A stretch of 64,000 nt of DNA from G963664225 sp964538065. Its GTDB lineage: Bacteria; Verrucomicrobiota; Verrucomicrobiia; Limisphaerales; UBA1319. The DNA lies in the NCBI GenBank assembly GCA_964538065.1, contig CAZIDG010000002.1, positions 62,001-126,000 of the forward strand, given 5' to 3'. The notes beneath the pieces are model-generated. The model saw only the letters and a program-made list of their open reading frames with translations. It did no database searches and was not told where the DNA came from. This document shows positions 7,483-15,094 of the stretch, piece after piece. Both the position numbers and the translations under genes were made by a program. Position 1 is the stretch's first letter, and each line of letters starts with the position of its first letter.

Positions 7483-9458
7483 AGCCGTGCCTTTAGTTGA
7501 TCCAGGACGGACTGAATTTGGGGATCCATCTGCGAACATGAGAAATCCTCGGGCGGTTTGCCGGCATAGCGCAGGGTATCGGCCGCCTTGAAAAGACGTT
7601 GAACCACACTTGTGGCTTCACCGTTCAGACCATGCATGTGCAAATACTCCAGGATATCAGCACATACCAGGGCGTGGGCTTTGGCCTGCAATTGGGGCGC
7701 GGATATTTCGCTCAAAGCCGTGACTGCGGCGCGAATATAGTCGGTGCTGGCATTGTCATGAGCTGCGGCATTCATGGCTCGGCGATGCTTTCGCAGGGCG
7801 CGCCGTGCTCGTCGCTTAAGAAGGACCTCAGGATGCTCCTTCAAATAACGCTTGCGTCTATCTGCAACCCAAATGCCAAGGATGGTCAACGCAGGAACCA
7901 TTTGCAGACAGATAAACCACAATCGATCCTGCAGGGGAGTGAGAGTGACTACATGGTTGCCCATCGTTTCACTAAGTCCCGTAAGGATGAGGCCTCGTTC
8001 AGATGGCGCTTCAGCACTTCCGGGAGTCTGTACTGAAGCGGTTTCAGTCAAGGCCTCAATACCCACGAGGCCGTTCGTGGACGGTAGCACTTTGATGGCT
8101 GTTGGAGGGATGGTGAGATCCACGTAGGCATTCTTCTTCGGATCAAAATAGCTAAATGGTATGGCAGGTGTGGCAATTACCTGAGTCGATTTTGGAATTA
8201 AAGTAAAATTCAGCTGACGGTAACCTGTGGTCCCAGACAGATAAACAGGAACACCATCACTGAGAGGATTAAATATTTGCCAATATCGAGTCCCCATGGG
8301 ACGCGGGGAGATCAGCCTGGCAAAATTGCCCTCTCCTTTCACGGTGACTGACATTTGGATTGGTTCCCCGGCACGCACCTCGGTGGCGGAGAGACGGGGC
8401 GAATCCAACGCAAAAGTTCCAATGCCTCCAGTAAAACCAGGCAGTTCACCCTCCTTGGGCAACGTCTTTGCAGTCAGTTCCACGGGGCCCGAGTCGAGCA
8501 GCGGCATGGATGTGGGAATGGTGCCTGGTTGGGCCGGTCCCGGCCGCGTGATGACGGCATGGACCTGTGCAATAAAGGTTCGTTTGCCCGGCATGATGGG
8601 AGTTATAACAACCTCGTTAATGAACGCTGTTTGCATGCGACCATTTCGCATGGTCATATCCCGTCGCTGACGCATGGTATTCATGTCAACCAGAATGCCT
8701 TCGCCCTGCAACTGCAGCTGAGTCATGCCCAAAACGGTGTTGTTACCGGGGTCGATAAGCAGTACCTTGATGGGAACGGACTGCCCCACATACCATTCTC
8801 CCGGAGGCATCTCCACAGTGACAGCAGGTGGCGGCAATGTCTCACTCCCCTCATTCTGTTCGATAACCAATAACTGTGCGGCCGGCACCGTGTAAGTCTT
8901 GTTGTAGACTGTGATATTAAAACCAGGCATGAGAATGGTTCCTGATGCCTGTGGAGTCACACGGTAATTAATCGACGTGCGAGGCAGCAATTTTTGCGCA
9001 ATGGGCATGTAGTATTGACCGCGTCCTCCTGGGACGAATGACACGCCAGGTGGCATCGGCATCTTTTCCGGAAGGTGCACCGATTCGTTCATGGCGGTAA
9101 TCAGGATACGATAGGTGCTGGATTGTCCCACCTTGATGGAAGGGGGATCAAAAGATGCTTCAACAACGATGGGAGAATTTACATCAATTTCGGGCTGCTG
9201 GAGCATCAATGTCGTTAATGGATCATTGGTCGAGGATGAAGGAAGGGGGGCCCCTTGAGAACGTATTACTGGCCTCAAAACCTGTGAGCCTGCTGGTGGG
9301 GGAGGCGTGTTTGTGTTCTGCCCCATCACATCAATGGACGGACCGAACCATCGCGCCAGGAAACAAAGCAAAACGAAGAGACAAACATGACGGGTGTGTC
9401 CCTTGGGAGTTGCACAAAGACGCTCGGCTGGATGATGGTTAAAAATGAAATTGTGCAT
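7479..9458 (-). CDS. batD: BatD family protein
   Basis: 659 residues from the ATG at 9458; a frame extended to a TTG at 9464 is less likely. The ATG shares one base with the batC stop (TAATG), and the end overlaps batE (ATGA), so the three genes look translationally coupled. It has an N-terminal signal region (about 24-40), repeated beta-sandwich segments typical of BatD ('VVEASFDPPSIKVGQSSTYRI', 'RAGEPIQMSVTVKGEGNF'), one membrane helix near about 485-505 ('LWFICLQMVPALTILGIWV') and a basic cytoplasmic tail. BatD is a large periplasmic partner of the BatA/BatB VWA proteins. Its biochemical role is not established. Confidence 0.85.
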   Translation of the reverse strand: MHNFIFNHHPAERLCATPKGHTRHVCLFVLLCFLARWFGPSIDVMGQNTNTPPPPAGSQVLRPVIRSQGAPLPSSSTNDPLTTLMLQQPEIDVNSPIVVEASFDPPSIKVGQSSTYRILITAMNESVHLPEKMPMPPGVSFVPGGRGQYYMPIAQKLLPRTSINYRVTPQASGTILMPGFNITVYNKTYTVPAAQLLVIEQNEGSETLPPPAVTVEMPPGEWYVGQSVPIKVLLIDPGNNTVLGMTQLQLQGEGILVDMNTMRQRRDMTMRNGRMQTAFINEVVITPIMPGKRTFIAQVHAVITRPGPAQPGTIPTSMPLLDSGPVELTAKTLPKEGELPGFTGGIGTFALDSPRLSATEVRAGEPIQMSVTVKGEGNFARLISPRPMGTRYWQIFNPLSDGVPVYLSGTTGYRQLNFTLIPKSTQVIATPAIPFSYFDPKKNAYVDLTIPPTAIKVLPSTNGLVGIEALTETASVQTPGSAEAPSERGLILTGLSETMGNHVVTLTPLQDRLWFICLQMVPALTILGIWVADRRKRYLKEHPEVLLKRRARRALRKHRRAMNAAAHDNASTDYIRAAVTALSEISAPQLQAKAHALVCADILEYLHMHGLNGEATSVVQRLFKAADTLRYAGKPPEDFSCSQMDPQIQSVLDQLKARL

Positions 9459-10450
9459 TACCAATCCTTGCCTGTTTTGTTCTTCGTTTGACTGGTGTCG
9501 TTCGTGCCCATAGGCAGTTTGCGGTTTGAGTCGAGCTTGAGTGATTCCAGCAAGCGCATGGCATCGTCGCGGTTCATATCGGTCTTCTTTCCGTCCTGTG
9601 GTGGAGATTCCTGTTCGCCTTCCTTGGGCTCTTTCGGCTTATTCTGGTCCTCCTCATCCTCATCACCTTCCTTACCCTCTTCACTGTCTTTCGGAAGCCG
9701 TTCCTTGAGCATTTTCATCATCTGTTTCAACTTTTGAGACTGCTGTGACATCTTGCCCATGGCCATCATATTCTTTTGTTGCTGGTCCACCAAAGCCGCA
9801 ATGCGCTGATCCATGATGTCGGCGTTGGTCTTTGCCTGGGTGTCGGTTGAATTCAGTTCGAAGGCACTTTTGAAATCCCCTGCGGCTCGATGCCAGCGGT
9901 TCAGCACAGTGCTGTGTGTTTCGAGCGCCTTTTTAACAGCATCAGTGGCGCCTTTGAGATCCTTGCGGGCGCCGCGCCCCTGGCGGTAGGCGGCTACAAT
10001 GGCATCAACATCATTACCATCCAAAGCCAACTGTCCTCGCTGAAGAGCGGCATCAACCCTATCGAGCGACTCGTTCGCCTGGGTGTGCACACGTTCTCCT
10101 TCTGGACCTTTTTTAAGTGCTTCAAGCCCCATGGCGTAGCGAGTATGTCCCAAGTTAAACAAGGCCCTTGGTTGAATACTCTCATCATTGCTAGCAACTG
10201 CTGCCTGCAATAAAGGCTCAGCCTCAGCCAGTTTCAACTCGTTGAGCCGGGCTGTACCCGCATTATAGAAATCGCGAGGCGTGCGCAATTCATGTGTATT
10301 CGTATCTGAGGCCGCGCAATAGATGGAAAGGCCTGGGAGCACACCAAGACAAACAAGGACAAGGAATGGCAGCACACCTGTTCCCAGACCCCGTAAGAAG
10401 CCCGGCTGGCCGGCGTGGATCATGCAAATTATTGTTCGAAGGGCCTTCAT
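9458..10450 (-). CDS. batC: BatC-like TPR protein with acidic tail
   Basis: 330 residues. An N-terminal membrane segment or signal (about 24-47) is followed by TPR-type helices ('FYNAGTARLNELKLAEAEPLL', 'ALFNLGHTRYAMG'), a helical stretch rich in Gln and Met, and a charged low-complexity region at about 255-300 dominated by Glu, Asp, Lys and Pro. The order TPR, coiled region and acidic tail matches BatC. The ATG at 10450 overlaps the upstream batB stop (ATGA). It probably acts as a periplasmic scaffold for the VWA proteins (inference from position and fold). Confidence 0.75.
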   Translation of the reverse strand: MKALRTIICMIHAGQPGFLRGLGTGVLPFLVLVCLGVLPGLSIYCAASDTNTHELRTPRDFYNAGTARLNELKLAEAEPLLQAAVASNDESIQPRALFNLGHTRYAMGLEALKKGPEGERVHTQANESLDRVDAALQRGQLALDGNDVDAIVAAYRQGRGARKDLKGATDAVKKALETHSTVLNRWHRAAGDFKSAFELNSTDTQAKTNADIMDQRIAALVDQQQKNMMAMGKMSQQSQKLKQMMKMLKERLPKDSEEGKEGDEDEEDQNKPKEPKEGEQESPPQDGKKTDMNRDDAMRLLESLKLDSNRKLPMGTNDTSQTKNKTGKDW

Positions 10451-11481
10451 GAGATCACATGATCAGGAGTGTTTCTTCGACGTGTTCCGACGAGTGATTC
10501 CGCCACCAGCAGGAACAACACAACTGCCAGGGGAACATGGAAACGATCCACTCCTCGTTTTCGGGAGGAGACGCTGCTGCCTGCGGCATTGGCGGATTCA
10601 ATACCCTGTCGCACGCGGTTCATGCCTTCTCCAGTGGCGCCCAGTGCCGCATAGGAACCTCCTGTGGCACTGGCAATGGCCTTTAATGTTTTCTCATCCA
10701 ATCGACTTTGCACCACTTGACCTGCGGAATCCCGCTGGATGGACGCCTGGCCTGTTTCCGTGATCGCGGGTATGGTCGTACCGGACGGACTGCCTACTCC
10801 AATGGCAAATATTTGAACACCCTGTTTCGCCAGATTCTGGGCTGTTTTAATGCCTGTGTTTTCAAGATCCTCACCATCGGTGACCAGGATGATGATCTTG
10901 CGGCGATCGAACTTTTCAGCCGCCAGCAGGGCCTCATCAATGGCCCGTCCGATATCCGTGCCAGGCACGGGGATGGTTTTGCCATCAATGGCCTGCAATG
11001 ACTCGCGGAACGCATCATAATCCAGCGTCAAGGGACATTGAAGAAAGGCTTGTCCGGCAAAGGCCACCAAGCCCACCCGGCCAAGGCTGTGTCGCTGAAC
11101 AAAATCCAGGATGGAATACTTGGCCCGGGCAAGACGATTGGGGCGCACATCTTCGGCCAGCATGCTCCTGGAACAATCCAGCACAAACAACAAATCCTCG
11201 CCCACCAGGACCGTTTCCTCTGTTTGCTCCCCCCATTGCGGTCGCGCAAGCGCCACTCCCAAACCCACCATGATGGCCACAAGGAGACAGTTTTTGAGCA
11301 TCCTGCGGCCGGGGCTGTGGGATCGTGACAAAGTTGCATTCAGTCCATCACCAACCAAAAGCGCCAACTGTTTGCGGCGGGCTCTGGCCGCATGGCGGTG
11401 CAAGGCAACCAGACATATGGCCCCCAACAGCCCCAGCGTGAGCCAGTGCGGTTCTGCAAAATGTGGGTTGGCGAAATCCAT
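10447..11481 (-). CDS. batB: BatB-like membrane VWA protein
   Basis: 344 residues: membrane helices at about 13-29 and 62-79, a von Willebrand A domain at about 95-290, and a C-terminal helix at about 312-330. The MIDAS metal site is intact: D102-x-S104-x-S106 in 'FVLDCSRSMLAED', the conserved Thr in 'PVPGTDIG', and Asp in 'LVTDGEDLENTG'. This helix-helix-VWA-helix layout is the BatA/BatB pattern, in which the VWA domain faces the periplasm. It follows batA by 6 nt and is coupled to batC by an ATGA overlap. In this operon the VWA proteins are thought to act with the MoxR ATPase on folding or maturation of envelope complexes. Confidence 0.85.
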   Translation of the reverse strand: MDFANPHFAEPHWLTLGLLGAICLVALHRHAARARRKQLALLVGDGLNATLSRSHSPGRRMLKNCLLVAIMVGLGVALARPQWGEQTEETVLVGEDLLFVLDCSRSMLAEDVRPNRLARAKYSILDFVQRHSLGRVGLVAFAGQAFLQCPLTLDYDAFRESLQAIDGKTIPVPGTDIGRAIDEALLAAEKFDRRKIIILVTDGEDLENTGIKTAQNLAKQGVQIFAIGVGSPSGTTIPAITETGQASIQRDSAGQVVQSRLDEKTLKAIASATGGSYAALGATGEGMNRVRQGIESANAAGSSVSSRKRGVDRFHVPLAVVLFLLVAESLVGTRRRNTPDHVIS

Positions 11482-11487
11482 GGCAGT

Positions 11488-12528
11488 TCAAGGGATGCGT
11501 CGATATCGTGTATTACCCAGGATCACTTCCAGGCAGAACAGGGCCACGCCTGCCAGAAGGGGCCATTGAAACAGCGGCGTGTAGGTGGTGAAACGGCGCA
11601 ATTTAACCTCCGTTTTCTCCAGCTGATCAATCTCGTGATAAATGTTCTCCAGTTCGCGACGATTGGTGGCCCGATAGGACTTGCCCCGTGTCAGAGCCGA
11701 CATTTGGGATAGAACTGCATAATTGGCCGGCTGGAGAGTCATTGTCGGGATGATTTGACCCGAGGGATCCAGACGCAATCGGCCACTTTGAGGATCAAAC
11801 GCAGGAAGATTGCAAGGTTCCTCACGGCCAATGCCGATGGTGTAGAGTTTGGTGTTCAGTGCAGCAGCCAACTGAGCTGCGGGGATGGGGTCGATATCGC
11901 CCTTATTATTGTCGCCATCCGTGAGCAGAATGATGATGCGGCTTTTACTGTCCTTGATTGTTTGCAGGCGACGCACCGCTGTGGCGGCCGCATCGCCAAT
12001 GGCTGTTCCCAACTCGCGGATCATTCCCACATGGAGACGGCGGAGGTTCTGGATCAGCCAGTCATGATTGAGGGTCAATGGCGAGGCAAGATAAGGAACC
12101 GCTGAAAATACAACCAGGCCCATCCGGTCGTTGGTCCGTTTGCGAATGAAATCCTCCAGGACGGTTTGGGCAATATCCATGCGGGACACTCTTTCCTGGG
12201 GGACACCCATGTCCAGAGCCATCATTGACCATGAAAGATCAAGCACAAGCATGATATCCACGCCGCTGGCCTGAGTCTCCGTTCGATCATGAGCAAATCG
12301 CGGACCTGCCAGGGCAACGATACACAGTGCCACGATAAGGAGGCGCAAAAAGAGCAAAAAATGCCCAACAGAAGAATGAGCCATGGTCCCCGCTTTGCGA
12401 GCCAGATCGGCGCTCGAAAACAACAACGAGCTCAGCTTGCCGTTTTTCCCCATCCAATATGCATAAATGGGCAAAAGAGCCAGAAGCCCAAGAAGCCACG
12501 GATATTGAAATTGGAAATGGGAATTCAT
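11488..12528 (-). CDS. batA: BatA-like membrane VWA protein
   Basis: 346 residues with membrane helices at about 9-25 and 55-75, a VWA domain at about 90-290 and a C-terminal helix at about 322-338. The MIDAS is complete: D97-x-S99-x-S101 in 'LVLDLSWSMMALD', 'ELGTAIGDA' for the Thr, and 'LLTDGDNNKGD' for the Asp. Its start overlaps the stop of the DUF4381 gene (ATGA), and batB follows after 6 nt. The pair batA/batB in tandem is the core of Bat operons. Confidence 0.85.
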   Translation of the reverse strand: MNSHFQFQYPWLLGLLALLPIYAYWMGKNGKLSSLLFSSADLARKAGTMAHSSVGHFLLFLRLLIVALCIVALAGPRFAHDRTETQASGVDIMLVLDLSWSMMALDMGVPQERVSRMDIAQTVLEDFIRKRTNDRMGLVVFSAVPYLASPLTLNHDWLIQNLRRLHVGMIRELGTAIGDAAATAVRRLQTIKDSKSRIIILLTDGDNNKGDIDPIPAAQLAAALNTKLYTIGIGREEPCNLPAFDPQSGRLRLDPSGQIIPTMTLQPANYAVLSQMSALTRGKSYRATNRRELENIYHEIDQLEKTEVKLRRFTTYTPLFQWPLLAGVALFCLEVILGNTRYRRIP

Positions 12529-13085
12529 GAAGGCGGCATGGTTTGATTTGCGGACACATGTGCGGCTTCAATGGATTCCATCAGACATGTCGCCCTGGCC
12601 AGCAGTTCAATGGAGATGGCACTTCGATCGTCGGATTCACCAGTGGCAGCAGAAGCAAACAGGATCCGCTCACATTCAGCCAGAAGGGAGTCCAGGTGCT
12701 CCCATTCATCACGAAGACGACGGCTGTTCTTAAGGGCGGTTAGTAATTCCTGACGGGTATACTTCATGGAGGGCAACTGCTCCCGCATGGTGATGTATTC
12801 GCATAGTATGTTGACAATGCTGACGGCCATGGACTTTGGATCGGATGTGCCCCGCAGCGATGTGAGACGATCACGCGCAATGTCTGCACAAGAGCGGGGA
12901 AGGGGGATGGCTGATTTTTTACACCTCAGGACAAGGATCAGCATTAAAACAAGGACCAACACCAGACAGGGGACAATCCACAGGTGTGATTCCCACCACG
13001 TTGGCTCCAAGGGTTCCTTGGGCGGAAACAGGCGCTGCACGTCCGCCAGGATGGGATGAGACCATGGATATGCGAGCGAGTTCAT
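12525..13085 (-). CDS. DUF4381-type membrane protein
   Basis: 186 residues: a short periplasmic N-terminus, one strong membrane helix (about 36-53, 'LWIVPCLVLVLVLMLILVL'), then a soluble helical cytoplasmic part containing 'YTRQELLTAL' and 'ECERILFA'. This is the pattern of the small DUF4381 protein regularly found between DUF58 and batA. Its role is unknown; position suggests it anchors or regulates the MoxR/DUF58 pair at the membrane. Both ends overlap neighbours by ATGA. Confidence 0.7.
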   Translation of the reverse strand: MNSLAYPWSHPILADVQRLFPPKEPLEPTWWESHLWIVPCLVLVLVLMLILVLRCKKSAIPLPRSCADIARDRLTSLRGTSDPKSMAVSIVNILCEYITMREQLPSMKYTRQELLTALKNSRRLRDEWEHLDSLLAECERILFASAATGESDDRSAISIELLARATCLMESIEAAHVSANQTMPPS

Positions 13086-13990
13086 TTCTTACGCCGAATC
13101 TCGAAAAATGTCTGCAGCTTGAAGGCAAATGGCTCGTTGATCGCAAGACGTATGGTATTGACGCCTGTCCGACGCAAGGCCCGGTCCAATGAAGCCAGAC
13201 GCTCTTCGTTGTACTCGCGATAGGTTTCACGAATGGAGTTGCGATGGGTATCCAACTCGAGAATCTCTCCAGTCTCGGCGTCTTCAAGCGTTGCAAGGCC
13301 GGCGTCGGGCAGGGACTGCTCCCTGGCATCGTGCAAATGCACGCAAACAAGGTCGTGGCGGATATTGGTCAATCCCATCTCCTGAACGATGTCCCGTTTG
13401 TGCTCGCCCACACCCGTGGCCACGCCGCGACTATGAAGGAAATCCGTCATCAAAAAGACGATGTTTTTACGCAAAAGGACATGGTTTAAGAAGGTTAATG
13501 CACGGGCAATATTGGTGCCCTTTTCGCGCGCCTCGTGCACCAGCATGTCGCGAATCAAACGCAGGATGTGTTTGCGCCCCTTCCGGGGCGGCACAAACAG
13601 CTCCACGCGGTTGCTGAAGAGCAGCAATCCAACCTTGTCGCCGTTGCGGGCGGCTGAGAAGGCCAGGGTGGCGGCGACCTCCACCGCATATTCCCGTTTG
13701 CTTAGCGCGCCAGAACCGAATAGCGACGATGCGGAAATGTCCAGGGCCAGTATGACGCCAAGCTCCCGTTCTTCGCGGTATTCCTTTACAAAGGGCCGCC
13801 CCATGCGGTTCGTGACATTCCAATCGATGTCACGCACATCGTCTCCAGGGATGTATTCCCGGAGCTCCTCAAAATCGAGGCCGTGGCCCTTGAACTGGCT
13901 CAGGTATCCCCCCACCATCACGTCATTCACCAAACGGTTGGTGCGGATTTCCACCCGGCGGACGGTTTCAAGAATGTCGCGGACGTTCAT
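13082..13990 (-). CDS. DUF58 domain protein (VWA-like)
   Basis: 302 residues. The DUF58 signature 'YIPGDDVRDIDWNVTNRMG' spans about 46-64, followed by 'VKEYREERE'. The VWA-like fold begins at once with a MIDAS-type motif D84-x-S86-x-S88 ('LALDISASS'). DUF58 proteins accompany MoxR ATPases and are presumed to link the ATPase to its clients. The gene starts 4 nt after moxR and overlaps the DUF4381 gene by ATGA. A second DUF58 protein lies at 44665-45579. Confidence 0.88.
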   Translation of the reverse strand: MNVRDILETVRRVEIRTNRLVNDVMVGGYLSQFKGHGLDFEELREYIPGDDVRDIDWNVTNRMGRPFVKEYREERELGVILALDISASSLFGSGALSKREYAVEVAATLAFSAARNGDKVGLLLFSNRVELFVPPRKGRKHILRLIRDMLVHEAREKGTNIARALTFLNHVLLRKNIVFLMTDFLHSRGVATGVGEHKRDIVQEMGLTNIRHDLVCVHLHDAREQSLPDAGLATLEDAETGEILELDTHRNSIRETYREYNEERLASLDRALRRTGVNTIRLAINEPFAFKLQTFFEIRRKK

Positions 13991-13994
13991 GTGC

Positions 13995-14984
13995 TCAGGG
14001 CACGGGGATGGTGTTGAAGACCTGTTTGATGATGGTGTCGCTGGTCACCCCTTCCGCCTCGGCCTCATAGGAAAGAATGATTCGATGACGCAGAACATCG
14101 TAGCCAATGCTCTTGATGTCCTGAGGAACGACGTAAGCCCTTCCTTGAAGCAAGGCCCAGGCTTTGGCCGCCAGCGTCAGGTAGATCGTGGCGCGTGGGG
14201 AGGCGCCGTATTGGATCAGGTGTTTAAGCTGGAGCTGATGTTGCTCGGGATTGCGGGTGGCAAAAACGACCTTCACAATGTAATCCCGGATTTTGTCGTC
14301 CACATGCACGCGATCCACCAATTTCCGGGCGCGCAGAATTTCATCGAGTTGAATGACCGGCTTAACCGACAAGTCGGGGGATGTCATGGCCATGACATCG
14401 AGAATGCGCCGTTCTTCTTCAAAGGTCGGATAGCCGATCATGACCTTGAACATAAAACGGTCAACTTGAGCTTCAGGCAAAGGGTAGGTGCCTTCCTGGT
14501 CGATCGGATTTTCGGTCGCCAGCACCAAAAAAGGCGAGGGAAGCGGCATGGTTTCGCCTCCCAGGGTGACCTGCCTTTCCTGCATGGCCTCCAGAAGGGC
14601 GGATTGCACCTTGGCGGGCGCGCGGTTGATTTCGTCCGCGAGCACAAGATTGGCAAACACGGGTCCCTTGGTGGCGTGATAGGTGCCATCCTGAGGGTTG
14701 TATATGAGGGTGCCTATGATATCCGCGGGCAAAAGGTCCGGTGTAAATTGAATGCGGTGAAACTGGGCATGAACGGCGGCTGCCAGGGTTCGCACCGACA
14801 GCGTTTTGGCCAGACCCGGAACACCTTCAAGCAGGACGTGTCCGTTGGCCAGCAGTGCCAGCAGCAATCGCTCCACCAACTGCTCCTGACCAACAATCAC
14901 GCGCCCCATTTCCTTGCGCAACGCGCCTACCCAGCGGGTCATTTCTCCCACCTGGTTTTCCAATTCTTCCATGCAAACGTTCAT
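13995..14984 (-). CDS. MoxR family AAA+ ATPase
   Basis: A 329-residue AAA+ protein of the MoxR clade. Walker A 'GVPGLAKT' (54-61), Walker B 'LVLADEIN' (113-120), sensor 1 in 'LATENPIDQEGTYPLPEAQ' and the MoxR C-terminal lid ('LSYEAEAEGV') are all present. MoxR ATPases act as chaperone-like remodelers with VWA partners, as in methanol dehydrogenase maturation or the RavA-ViaA pair. It is the first gene of the eight-gene Bat operon. A paralogue with the same length heads the DUF58 pair at 45579-46580. Confidence 0.92.
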   Translation of the reverse strand: MNVCMEELENQVGEMTRWVGALRKEMGRVIVGQEQLVERLLLALLANGHVLLEGVPGLAKTLSVRTLAAAVHAQFHRIQFTPDLLPADIIGTLIYNPQDGTYHATKGPVFANLVLADEINRAPAKVQSALLEAMQERQVTLGGETMPLPSPFLVLATENPIDQEGTYPLPEAQVDRFMFKVMIGYPTFEEERRILDVMAMTSPDLSVKPVIQLDEILRARKLVDRVHVDDKIRDYIVKVVFATRNPEQHQLQLKHLIQYGASPRATIYLTLAAKAWALLQGRAYVVPQDIKSIGYDVLRHRIILSYEAEAEGVTSDTIIKQVFNTIPVP

Positions 14985-15094
14985 GCGAGACCATCATGAT
15001 TACACTGGCGATACAACATACTCAAGTACACATCCTGTAGAATGCGTGAAAGGGCTTGAGGTGGACATGATCGCATGCCGGGCATGCCCCCCGA

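Noticed and set aside
13461..14999. 512-residue open frame on the plus strand
   Set aside because: It lies opposite the DUF58 and MoxR genes, whose motifs are intact. The plus-strand product has no recognisable domain and a skewed Arg/Ser/His-rich composition typical of an antisense shadow.
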